A stretch of DNA of 64,000 bases from Sinorhizobium fredii USDA 257 (lineage in GTDB: Bacteria; Pseudomonadota; Alphaproteobacteria; Rhizobiales; Rhizobiaceae), in NCBI RefSeq assembly GCF_000265205.3, contig NC_018000.1, positions 5,675,001-5,739,000 of the forward strand, written 5' to 3'. Under the pieces are notes generated by a model, which was not told where the DNA came from, did not search any database, and saw nothing but the letters and a program-made list of their open reading frames with translations. Each line of letters starts with the position of its first letter. Positions within the stretch are counted from its first letter, which is position 1. Positions 10,914-16,584 of the stretch are shown in pieces. The position numbers and the translations under genes are program-made.

Positions 10914-11810
10914 CTAGTCCTTCCAGAGCCATGCGGCGCCGCGCACGCCGGAGCTGTCGCCGTGCACCGCCTTGCGTATCGGCGTCTCGAAACTATCGCC
11001 GAACAGATATCGGGTAATCAAATCGGGCAATTCGCCGTAAATCTCGTCGACATTGGACATGCCGCCGCCGAGCACGAAGACGTCCGGATCGACGATGTTG
11101 GTCAACAAGGCGAGGCTGCGGGCGAGCCGGTCGACGAAGCGGTTGTAGACGCCGGTGGCGGCCGCATCGCCCGCACGTTTAGCCTCGATGATGTCGCGGC
11201 CGCGGCGGTCGACGCCCGTCGTCAAACGATAGTCGAGCTCGAGCCCGGTGCCGCAGGCATACATGTCGAGGCAGCCGAGCTTGCCGCACCAGCATTTGTG
11301 GCCGGGATATTCGTCTTGCCGCATCCACGGCAGCGGATAGTGGCCAATCTCCGCGGCGACGCCCTGGTAGCCGGCATGCACCTTCTTGTCGATCGCCAGC
11401 CCGCCGCCATGGCCGGTGCCGACGATGATGCCGAAGACGACATGCGCATCCCTGCCGGCTCCGTCGACCGCTTCCGAGACCGCCAGGCAATTGGCGTCGT
11501 TGGCAAGGCGCACCTCTCGGCCGAGCGCCGCCTCGATGTCGCGTCCGAGCGGCTTGCCGTTGATGAGAACGGCGTTGGAGTTGCGGACGATGCCGCTGCG
11601 CGGATTGGGGCTGCCGGGAATGCCGATGCCGATCGACCCGCGCTGACCCGCCGTCTGTTCGGCGGCGGCGACGAGATCGACCACGGCGCGAATGCACGCG
11701 TCATAGCCGCTGGTCGGGGTTGCAACACGGTGCCGCGCACGCGTCTCGCCATCGCGGTCGAGCGCGATGACTTCCATTTTGGTGCCGCCCCAATCGATTC
11801 CGATAAACAT
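10914..11810 (-). CDS. ROK-family sugar kinase
   Basis: 298 residues. The N-terminal phosphate-binding motif is FIGIDWGGTKMEV; SIGIGIPGSPNP and GIIVGTGHGGGLAI follow. The ROK zinc motif is GHKCWCGKLGCLDMYACG, in which the usual GCLE is GCLD. The family phosphorylates hexoses (fructose, glucose, mannose, allose, N-acetylglucosamine) with ATP. Length is normal. It heads a leftward cluster with the UPF0303 protein and the AGE-family isomerase (95 bp gap to the former). An isomerase next to a fructokinase-like ROK suggests mannose to fructose to fructose-6-phosphate, but this is inference. Confidence 0.88.
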   Translation of the reverse strand: MFIGIDWGGTKMEVIALDRDGETRARHRVATPTSGYDACIRAVVDLVAAAEQTAGQRGSIGIGIPGSPNPRSGIVRNSNAVLINGKPLGRDIEAALGREVRLANDANCLAVSEAVDGAGRDAHVVFGIIVGTGHGGGLAIDKKVHAGYQGVAAEIGHYPLPWMRQDEYPGHKCWCGKLGCLDMYACGTGLELDYRLTTGVDRRGRDIIEAKRAGDAAATGVYNRFVDRLARSLALLTNIVDPDVFVLGGGMSNVDEIYGELPDLITRYLFGDSFETPIRKAVHGDSSGVRGAAWLWKD

Positions 11811-12037
11811 GTGCGGATCAGGTCTCAGATGGATGTCGCTTCGGGAAGGGCGGCATCTCCTCCGATCGCCGCCGGCCCCTGCTTAGCATTCACCCCGTCG
11901 GTGACGCTAGCCCCATGATTTCGCATCGCCGATCGCCCCTCGCCACGCGCAACCCTGTCTCCGGCGGCAAATCGCCAGCCTCGAACGCAAAAACACTTGG
12001 CGAAAAGGCCTCGCTTTTGTATGGGTCTATACCGAGT

Positions 12038-12114
12038 GGTCCCGTAGCTCAGCAGGATAGAGCACCAGATTCCTAATCTGGGGGTCGCGCGTTCGAATCG
12101 CGCCGGGATCACCA
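12038..12114 (+). tRNA. tRNA-Arg (anticodon CCT)
   Basis: The 7-bp acceptor stem GGTCCCG pairs with CGGGATC (one G-T). The D arm GCTCAGCAGGATAGAGC, anticodon stem CCAGA/TCTGG around loop TTCCTAA (anticodon CCT, codon AGG), the T arm with GTTCGAATC, and an encoded CCA are all present. The 3' half from the anticodon loop onward is the left attachment repeat of the mobile element, so integration keeps this gene intact. Confidence 0.97.
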
Positions 12115-12115
12115 T
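12070..12115 (+). repeat. attL: 46-bp direct repeat in tRNA-Arg 3' half
   Basis: From the anticodon loop through CCA plus one base, this sequence is identical to 27420-27465 (46 of 46); the next base on each side differs. A tyrosine integrase lies beside the other copy. This is the classical product of tRNA-targeted site-specific integration. Confidence 0.95.
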
Positions 12116-12170
12116 AGATAATCCAGTATTTTCAATGGTTTAAGAAAGTCGCAAGCTCACATAGGGCGGC

Positions 12171-12266
12171 TTTTCATGTTGCATCGGGTTGCAACAATTT
12201 GCGTTGATTTCCAATGATTACCAACCTGTTGCGGCGACTCCATGCGACATGGAATGCAACATGAAG
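12171..12266. repeat. Left arm-type repeats (TGCRACATGGAA)
   Basis: Tandem copies TGCGACATGGAA (12243-12254) and TGCAACATGAAG (12255-12266) and an inverted copy (12171-12183). The same pair, in the order TGCAACATGGA-TGCGACATGGAA, lies at 27361-27383 beside attR. Short direct repeats flanking both att sites are the usual arm-binding sites of lambda-type integrases. Confidence 0.6.
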
Positions 12267-12268
12267 AG

Positions 12269-12294
12269 CCCGCCCAATCCATCGGACGGGCGGG
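12269..12294 (-). terminator. Hairpin after the left-end operon
   Basis: CCCGCCC and GGGCGGG form a 7-bp GC stem around a 12-base loop, 29 bp past the stop of the 93-residue leftward gene. There is no long T tract (CTCTTC follows on the minus strand), so termination strength is uncertain. Confidence 0.45.
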
Positions 12295-12323
12295 AGAGCT
12301 AGGGTCGGCTGTTTTCTTTGGGT

Positions 12324-12605
12324 TCAGGCAGTCGGCGCCGGCAGGAAGCCGGATATCAGATCCGCTCGGGTAAACTCCGCGTCGCCACCTTCTCCGCCAA
12401 CGAAGACGAAGCAGCTAATCATGTATCCGGCCTTGATGTGCACTCCCTCGAGCGTTGCTGGCCGGTAGGCGCACAAGGCCGCTGCGGTCGTGTCCATCTG
12501 GGTTACGACGTCGTCCGGTATGGTTCCGTCCGGACTGGCGTCGAAGCGCTCCATTGCGGCCTGGTGGGCATCTATCAGGGCTTGGACGGTCGAAAGGTCA
12601 TGCAT
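12324..12605 (-). CDS. Hypothetical protein of the element's left-end operon
   Basis: 93 residues from the ATG at 12605, which has a good ribosome site (AGGGAGG six bases upstream) and overlaps the upstream S24-like gene by 8 bp; a frame starting at 12632 would overlap more and lacks such a site. The N-terminal third is a helix (STVQALIDAHQAAMERFDA), followed by a mixed region with VHIKAGYMISCFVFVGG. I do not recognise the family. As last gene of the leftward operon downstream of the XRE-controlled promoter region, it may belong to the lysogenic or accessory set. Confidence 0.6.
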   Translation of the reverse strand: MHDLSTVQALIDAHQAAMERFDASPDGTIPDDVVTQMDTTAAALCAYRPATLEGVHIKAGYMISCFVFVGGEGGDAEFTRADLISGFLPAPTA

Positions 12606-12966
12606 GGCTGGCCTCCCTGAGGAAGCGTTCATCCTTCACCTTGATCTCGGCGATCATGAAGGCGACGACAACCTCCTCGAATTTCTCGATGCTCAGCACG
12701 TAATCCTTGTCGTAGCGCTTGTTGTCTCTGAAGAGACGCAGGCCTTTGCCGAACTCGGGCTCGACGCGGAACAGCTCAGGCACCCCGAACCCGTCGAAGA
12801 TCGCATAGACACCTTCACCGACGTAGCTCGAGACCGGCGCCAACAAGACATAGTCGCGGTTGCTTTTAAGCGTTGGCTCCATCGCGTCGGACAGGACCGG
12901 ATGGACGCGAAACTTGCTGGAGAGGATGTTCTCGGCCGGAATAGGCGCGGATATCAGCTCGTTCAT
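12598..12966 (-). CDS. S24-like (LexA/CI C-terminal fold) protein with substituted catalytic residues
   Basis: 122 residues. The core HPVLSDAMEPTLKSNRDYVLLAPVSSYVGEGVYAIFDGFGVPELFRVEP aligns by eye with the peptidase S24 domain of phage repressors (GDSMEPTL…GDYVLV…GIYVL…VKRV). The serine of SMEPTL is alanine here, and the lysine expected on the later strand reads as arginine (LFRVEP). There is no DNA-binding HTH in the N-terminus. It is therefore probably a non-cleaving relative used for binding or dimerisation; function unknown. Its ATG overlaps the upstream gene stop (ATGA), so it is translationally coupled. Confidence 0.65.
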   Translation of the reverse strand: MNELISAPIPAENILSSKFRVHPVLSDAMEPTLKSNRDYVLLAPVSSYVGEGVYAIFDGFGVPELFRVEPEFGKGLRLFRDNKRYDKDYVLSIEKFEEVVVAFMIAEIKVKDERFLREASHA

Positions 12967-13211
12967 TTCAGCATCTCCAGCAGGTCTTCGACGCGGTCGC
13001 GCAGCGAAGCGATGTCCTTGTTGATCTGCATCGACAGAGCCTGCAGCGCGTCGCAGTGGCGGGGCTCGTCGATCGCAGCGGCGGCCAGGAACAGAGCATC
13101 GTTCAGGCAGGCGATGGCGCCGAGGCGGTCGTCGACCGTGCGCAGGTCGGTTGAGGAGATGCGGTTTATCGGCAAGCCTTCGGCGGCTGCCTGAATCGGT
13201 CGATCAAGCAT
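12963..13211 (-). CDS. Small helical hypothetical protein
   Basis: 82 residues, mostly alpha-helical. The C-terminus ALSMQINKDIASLRDRVEDLLEMLK has heptad-like leucines suggesting a coiled coil. It precedes and overlaps the S24-like gene by ATGA. No family recognised. It lies downstream of the 24-codon membrane ORF and the operator region on the leftward side, so it is likely controlled by the element's XRE repressor. Confidence 0.6.
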   Translation of the reverse strand: MLDRPIQAAAEGLPINRISSTDLRTVDDRLGAIACLNDALFLAAAAIDEPRHCDALQALSMQINKDIASLRDRVEDLLEMLK

Positions 13212-13257
13212 TTCAGATACTCCGGATTGTCGGGTTGCGGACTAGTGGGCGGCCGGC

Positions 13258-13332
13258 TTAGGCCAGGTAGATGTCTTGCAGGAACCAAGCGACTGCGAAG
13301 GCCAAGACAGTGATGGCAAGCGCTTCCAACAT
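13258..13332 (-). CDS. 24-residue hydrophobic membrane peptide
   Basis: A 75-bp frame with a near-ideal ribosome site (AAGGAG, seven bases before ATG 13332). The product starts MLEALAITVLAFAVAWF and is a single hydrophobic helix ending in a polar tail QDIYLA. It starts only 18 bp from the first of three operator palindromes, which makes it the first gene of the leftward repressor-controlled transcript. Size and topology resemble small phage or toxin-type membrane peptides, but nothing more specific can be said. Confidence 0.55.
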   Translation of the reverse strand: MLEALAITVLAFAVAWFLQDIYLA

Positions 13333-13349
13333 AATGTCGCTCCTTCGAG

Positions 13350-13412
13350 TAACGTTTTTCGTTATGGATAACGTAATACGTTGCCACTGTTCATGTCAAA
13401 CGATTTTCGTTA
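13350..13412. promoter_or_regulatory. Three TAACG-N5-CGTTA operator palindromes
   Basis: The divergent region holds TAACG-TTTTT-CGTTA (13350-13364), TAACG-TAATA-CGTTG (13369-13383) and AAACG-ATTTT-CGTTA (13398-13412). Three 15-bp sites with the same half-sites between a leftward operon and a rightward XRE gene are the arrangement of a phage switch region (OR/OL type). The binding protein is inferred to be the XRE product at 13444-13698. Confidence 0.7.
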
Positions 13413-13443
13413 TGGTGAGCGAAATTGGTTTTGGAGGGAACGC

Positions 13444-13698
13444 GTGATTACACCTGATCAGTGCCGGGCAGGACGCGCCCTAGTAAATCTCTCGCAGGAG
13501 GAATTGGCCAAACGCGCAAAAGTCGGGCTGTCGACTGTGCGAAACTTTGAGGCGGGCCGATCGACCCCTGTCACGAACAATCTGGAGGCAATAGGGGGCG
13601 TGCTCGAAGCTGCCGGCGTCATATTCCAGGCCGATGGCGAGACGACCAGCGGCGGCCCTGGGGTGAGGCTGGGTCTGAAAGGCAAAGGCGATCTGTGA
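13444..13698 (+). CDS. XRE-family helix-turn-helix regulator (element repressor candidate)
   Basis: 84 residues from GTG 13444, which has GGAGGG six bases upstream; longer in-frame starts run through the operators and are rejected. The HTH is clear: [55 protein letters not shown], the Cro/CI-type domain with a short Gly-rich tail and no cleavage domain. It is divergent from a leftward operon across three operators and probably controls both directions. A 33-codon frame (13698-13799) overlaps its stop as TGATG, but shows no recognisable content. Confidence 0.85.
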   Translation: MITPDQCRAGRALVNLSQEELAKRAKVGLSTVRNFEAGRSTPVTNNLEAIGGVLEAAGVIFQADGETTSGGPGVRLGLKGKGDL

Positions 13699-13859
13699 TG
13701 AGGCGCACGGTCGGAAAGATCATCCTCGATAAGTGGTTTCCCGCGCGAAATCCCCTTGCAGGAGGCCTATTTCCGCCGTCCCGCATCGCGCCGGCATAGA
13801 GACACCGGAACAGCCTTGCCAGAGAGTTTTTCCGCTGTAGGAGTGGCTGAAAAGTGTAC

Positions 13860-14156
13860 GTAATTCCGTACACATTTCCGGGACATCTTCTCAACAAGCT
13901 CGGGGATGCCTTCGTCAACGACGGCCTTGGCTTGGCGGTAAGTTTCAGGGTTGCCAAAGCCCGCTTTGGAAGCAGCGACTTGGCGCGTCTCCGTGCCTTT
14001 CACTTCCGCAATATTTTGCGGATGTCCAATGTCCGTCCGCTGTCCTTGGCGCTTGCCAATCGCAGCCTCTACAGCGCGACCGATCGCCACCTTTTCGGAA
14101 GACTCTGTTTCCAAACAGAAAATGACTATGCCGTGGCAATGCCGGATCGATGCCGG
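13860..14156 (-). pseudogene. Remnant of a ParB-like phage/plasmid protein
   Basis: One minus frame reads CHGIVIFCLETESSEKVAIG, then GRAVEAAIGKRQGQRTDIG, then KGTETRQVAASKAGFGNPET and YRQAKAVVDEGIPELVEKM. This is the style of the middle of ParB/Spo0J-like proteins with an HTH found in alphaproteobacterial phages. Upstream the frame is closed by a TAG and no ATG/GTG start with a ribosome site exists. Downstream the frame runs into unrelated residues (SRKCVRNYVHF…). Both ends are missing, so I read it as a deleted remnant. Family assignment rests on pattern recognition only. Confidence 0.4.
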
Positions 14157-14190
14157 AGACTATGCCGAGCGTCACGCCTTGATTTCCGAT

Positions 14191-14219
14191 TTGATTAAAA
14201 TTCGATCGGTGCTTACATT
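14191..14219 (+). promoter_or_regulatory. Sigma70-type promoter of small RNA copy A
   Basis: TTGATT (14191-14196), 17-bp spacer, TACATT (14214-14219). It is placed about 7 bp before the predicted 5' end of the structured RNA; the homologous copy at 27565-27593 has TTGCCA-N17-TACACT at the same place. Confidence 0.6.
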
Positions 14220-14225
14220 GGAGGC

Positions 14226-14316
14226 ATTCATACGCCTCGCGTCGTTGACCACGGATGTACTGGCAGCGGCGTGAGGCGATGACGGAAGGTCGGGGCCAGC
14301 GTTCCCGGCCTTTTTT
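14226..14316 (+). ncRNA. Structured small RNA, copy A (inside the element)
   Basis: A promoter is followed by a 14-bp hairpin (14234-14247 with 14264-14277) around the 16-base loop ACCACGGATGTACTGG, and then a terminator hairpin GGTCGGG/CCCGGCC with six T (14288-14316). Copy B at 27600-27682 has the same loop, the same architecture and a stem that differs by pair-preserving changes (G-T to T-G, T-G to C-G). Multi-copy small RNAs of this size occur in rhizobia (the alpha-r8/MmgR-suhB family is a candidate), but I cannot confirm the family. The loop ATG also opens a short frame (MYWQRRE…) in both copies. Confidence 0.7.
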
Positions 14317-14506
14317 GTTTGTCTCTCCAAGCAAAGCGCCCGCTGATTAGACGGGCGCCGGAGTCGTCTCTTGGACTCTTCGCTCCTTTTTGGGGTCGCA
14401 TAGGGCATGTATGCGTAGAGCGATCTGATATAACGACTCAGTGCTCAAAAGGTTCCCCGAAGCGAGCTCCGCAATCCTTGGTCACAAGTGCTCGGGTCAA
14501 CCTGCG

Positions 14507-14695
14507 TCAATATTCGCCGATCATACCCATGATCTCGTCAGGCGACTCGTTAACCTGGAGCGTGACGCAGATCCCGCTTTTAGTCGCGCAGGTGACGAGA
14601 GTGGTGCGCCGCTGCCCCTCTATCCGCTGGAAGTGCGTAACGGTGTCCATGTTGACGAATATCGGTCCATTGCTGTCGTGCAATTCGAGCCACAT
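14507..14695 (-). CDS. Small conserved-looking hypothetical protein
   Basis: 62 residues starting MWLELHDSNGPIFVNMDTVT. AGAGGA lies eight bases upstream of the ATG. The pattern (beta strand, residues IFVNMDTVTHF, then TTLVTCATKSGICVTLQVNESPDEIMGMI) looks like a compact beta-rich domain of the FlbD-like or surface-binding kind seen in small phage proteins. It is monocistronic, convergent with nothing close. Function unknown. Confidence 0.6.
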   Translation of the reverse strand: MWLELHDSNGPIFVNMDTVTHFQRIEGQRRTTLVTCATKSGICVTLQVNESPDEIMGMIGEY

Positions 14696-14920
14696 GCATT
14701 GGTCCTCTCTGAGATAGCGTGTCTCAAGGATAGCACCAAAAGGGCCAGGGAAAGTCTCGTCTAGCGGCTCTGGAGGGCGGTTGGAGAAGGTTTCAGCGAT
14801 TTACCGATGGATGATGAGGAACGGCGGGAAATCGCGTCTATCCCGTTGAATTGAGCGGCCGGCATCTGCTGCCCGGAACATTCACTCAGCTTGGATGTTT
14901 TGTCTCTTTGGACGGGCCAC

Positions 14921-15106
14921 ATGAAGAAGCCCCACACAAACTTGGCGAGGCGTATCCGGCGGACAATGGCCACCGCTCGCAACGTCGATTTCCTCCGATC
15001 TCTTCCCGTGTTCAAAGTCAAGCCACAACTGCCCGCGAAGATAAGAGATCTCCTGCAGCGGTTACATGATGTGGAGAACTCAAGGAATGACCGCTCCCCT
15101 AAGTAG
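14921..15106 (+). CDS. Small basic hypothetical protein
   Basis: 61 residues, MKKPHTNLARRIRRTMATAR…, strongly basic at the N-terminus and helical (FKVKPQLPAKIRDLLQRLHDVE). The ribosome site is weak (GGACGGG), and an in-frame ATG ten codons earlier is possible. The frame shows a consistent amphipathic composition, whereas the overlapping minus-strand frame at 14761-15021 does not, so I prefer this strand. Unknown function. Confidence 0.4.
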   Translation: MKKPHTNLARRIRRTMATARNVDFLRSLPVFKVKPQLPAKIRDLLQRLHDVENSRNDRSPK

Positions 15107-15187
15107 GACGGGCGGGGGCCTTTTTTGTTGCCTGCTGCTCGCGAGGTGCCAATCTATGCAGTTGTCAGATGTGATGGGAGAGATGAC

Positions 15188-15415
15188 GTGGCGAGAAGCA
15201 AGGAACACATCGATAACCTGCTGAGATTGCGTCAGGAATTGGTCGAGCGTCGACGCGATGTTGCCAGCAATAGGGAGCCAGGGGAGATCGTGGCAACTGC
15301 AAAGGGCGTGATTGAATTTCAGATGAGCATCGAGGCGATCGATCGAGCCATAGACGACGAAAAAAGGCTGCACGGGGCTTCAGTAGCCCGTTTAGGCGAA
15401 TCCCCTAATTCTTGA
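15188..15415 (+). CDS. Small helical hypothetical protein
   Basis: 75 residues from GTG 15188, preceded by GGGAGAGA. The product is almost entirely helical (ARSKEHIDNLLRLRQELVER, then IEFQMSIEAIDRAIDDEKRL) with charged heptads, suggesting a coiled coil. Accessory gene of the element, family not recognised. Confidence 0.5.
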   Translation: MARSKEHIDNLLRLRQELVERRRDVASNREPGEIVATAKGVIEFQMSIEAIDRAIDDEKRLHGASVARLGESPNS

Positions 15416-15476
15416 CTGCAACGTGCACTATGAGAACCTTACGACCTCTTGGTTGTAGTGCGTTTGGGGCAAATGA

Positions 15477-15941
15477 ATGAATATTTCCACTGCTGCACTT
15501 CGCCTAATCGTTGCCTGTGTTGTCTGCCTTGTCGGCTTTGTCGGCTTTCTCGGCTTGGTCATGGTGATGATCGGCGAGTGCGATCGCCCCCTGCCTCCGC
15601 TACTGCTCAGTTTGACGGCCGACGACGAAGGCGACATGTGGACCCCCGGGTGTGGACTTCCCAAGGGGAAAAAACAGTCCTTCTCACCGGAGCTCACAAA
15701 ACGCTTGCAGAGGCTGTTTCCCGCCGGCAGTGATGCGGCCGCTGTAGAACGTGACCTTCAAGCCTTGGGGTTCAAAGTCGTTTCACCCTGCCCGAACGTG
15801 CCAAGTGCCCGTCTTGCGCAGTTTCTCCAAAAGGGATGTGCGTGGCCGATGAACGCCACGCTAGTTTGGCACCGGACCGAAGACGGTAAAGTGGTTGACC
15901 TCAGCGGACACGTATTTTTTAAGCCTGGCGGCGAGTACTGA
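15477..15941 (+). CDS. Membrane-anchored hypothetical protein
   Basis: 154 residues. Residues 7-32 form a hydrophobic helix (ALRLIVACVVCLVGFVGFLG…) that would anchor the protein in the inner membrane. The remainder is periplasmic or cytoplasmic, with a region FSPELTKRLQRLFPAGSDAAAVERDLQALGFKVV and a C-terminal beta segment WHRTEDGKVVDLSGHVFF. The latter resembles small anchored proteins of prophages. Its 3' end is convergent with the leftward operon (17 bp gap). Role unknown; possibly a lysogenic conversion gene. Confidence 0.6.
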   Translation: MNISTAALRLIVACVVCLVGFVGFLGLVMVMIGECDRPLPPLLLSLTADDEGDMWTPGCGLPKGKKQSFSPELTKRLQRLFPAGSDAAAVERDLQALGFKVVSPCPNVPSARLAQFLQKGCAWPMNATLVWHRTEDGKVVDLSGHVFFKPGGEY

Positions 15942-15958
15942 CTCTCTCGCGCCGACAG

Positions 15959-16582
15959 TCACGCCGCCGACCGCTCCTGCTGGTCTGCCTCCCTGGCGAG
16001 GCGCATGGCATTGACCGCGCGGAAATACGAAAGTCCCGCCTCCTGAAGATATCCCTTCCACTGACTAGGCCGAGGACGGGCCCGGGTCTTGAGCAGTTGG
16101 CGGCCGAGCTCGAGGCGCCGGTTGCGACTGTTCGTGACGCCGGCTCGCTGCCGCAGGCCGTATCCGGAATCCTTGTTCGACAGGCCATAGCCGGCCAGCG
16201 AAGAGAGGCGGGAATAAATCAGGGCCGCCAGGGCATGCCTGACCGGAGTGGTGCCCCTCAAATGGTCCGCGGCGAGCATGATCGAACCGAGTTCAAGACG
16301 GTCCCATAGTTCAAGCCACGCCGAAGCGTTTTCATCGATCCACTCAGAACAGACCAGAATCAGGTCGGAAATCCAAAGGCTGCATTCCTCGATAAGCCAT
16401 TGATTTCCCTCGGTCTCCGCCAGCGTGGAGACGACGAGCCTCAAATGGCCATCGCCATGCTTCTCGAGGATTCGGCGCATCGTCGCGACGGCTCGAGTCT
16501 GTCCCGGCTTCGGAAACTCGTTCGCCGGGATGATCTCGATTTCGAACTCGGCACAGATTGACCGGACCAAAGCTTCGGACAT
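15959..16582 (-). CDS. Hypothetical protein at the end of the terminase/tape-measure operon
   Basis: 207 residues, no membrane segment. The N-terminal half looks alpha/beta (RSICAEFEIEIIPANEFP, then GHLRLVVSTLAETEGNQWLI) and the rest helical (SLWISDLILVCSEWIDENAS). I do not recognise it as a tail or lysis protein. It follows the tape-measure gene by 2 bp and is the last gene of the long leftward operon. In a normal tail module the gene after the tape measure encodes a distal tail protein, but nothing in this sequence supports that. Confidence 0.6.
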   Translation of the reverse strand: MSEALVRSICAEFEIEIIPANEFPKPGQTRAVATMRRILEKHGDGHLRLVVSTLAETEGNQWLIEECSLWISDLILVCSEWIDENASAWLELWDRLELGSIMLAADHLRGTTPVRHALAALIYSRLSSLAGYGLSNKDSGYGLRQRAGVTNSRNRRLELGRQLLKTRARPRPSQWKGYLQEAGLSYFRAVNAMRLAREADQQERSAA

Positions 16583-16584
16583 GC

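Noticed and set aside
12000..12037. TTGGCG-N17-TATGGG before the tRNA gene
   Set aside because: Spacing is right but the -10 box is poor; not enough to call a promoter.
13698..13799. 33-codon frame overlapping the XRE stop (TGATG)
   Set aside because: Coupling is suggestive, but the product has no recognisable feature and there is no independent ribosome site, so not called as a gene.
14761..15021. 86-codon minus frame
   Set aside because: Composition unlike a protein and overlapped by the better plus-strand frame at 14921-15106.
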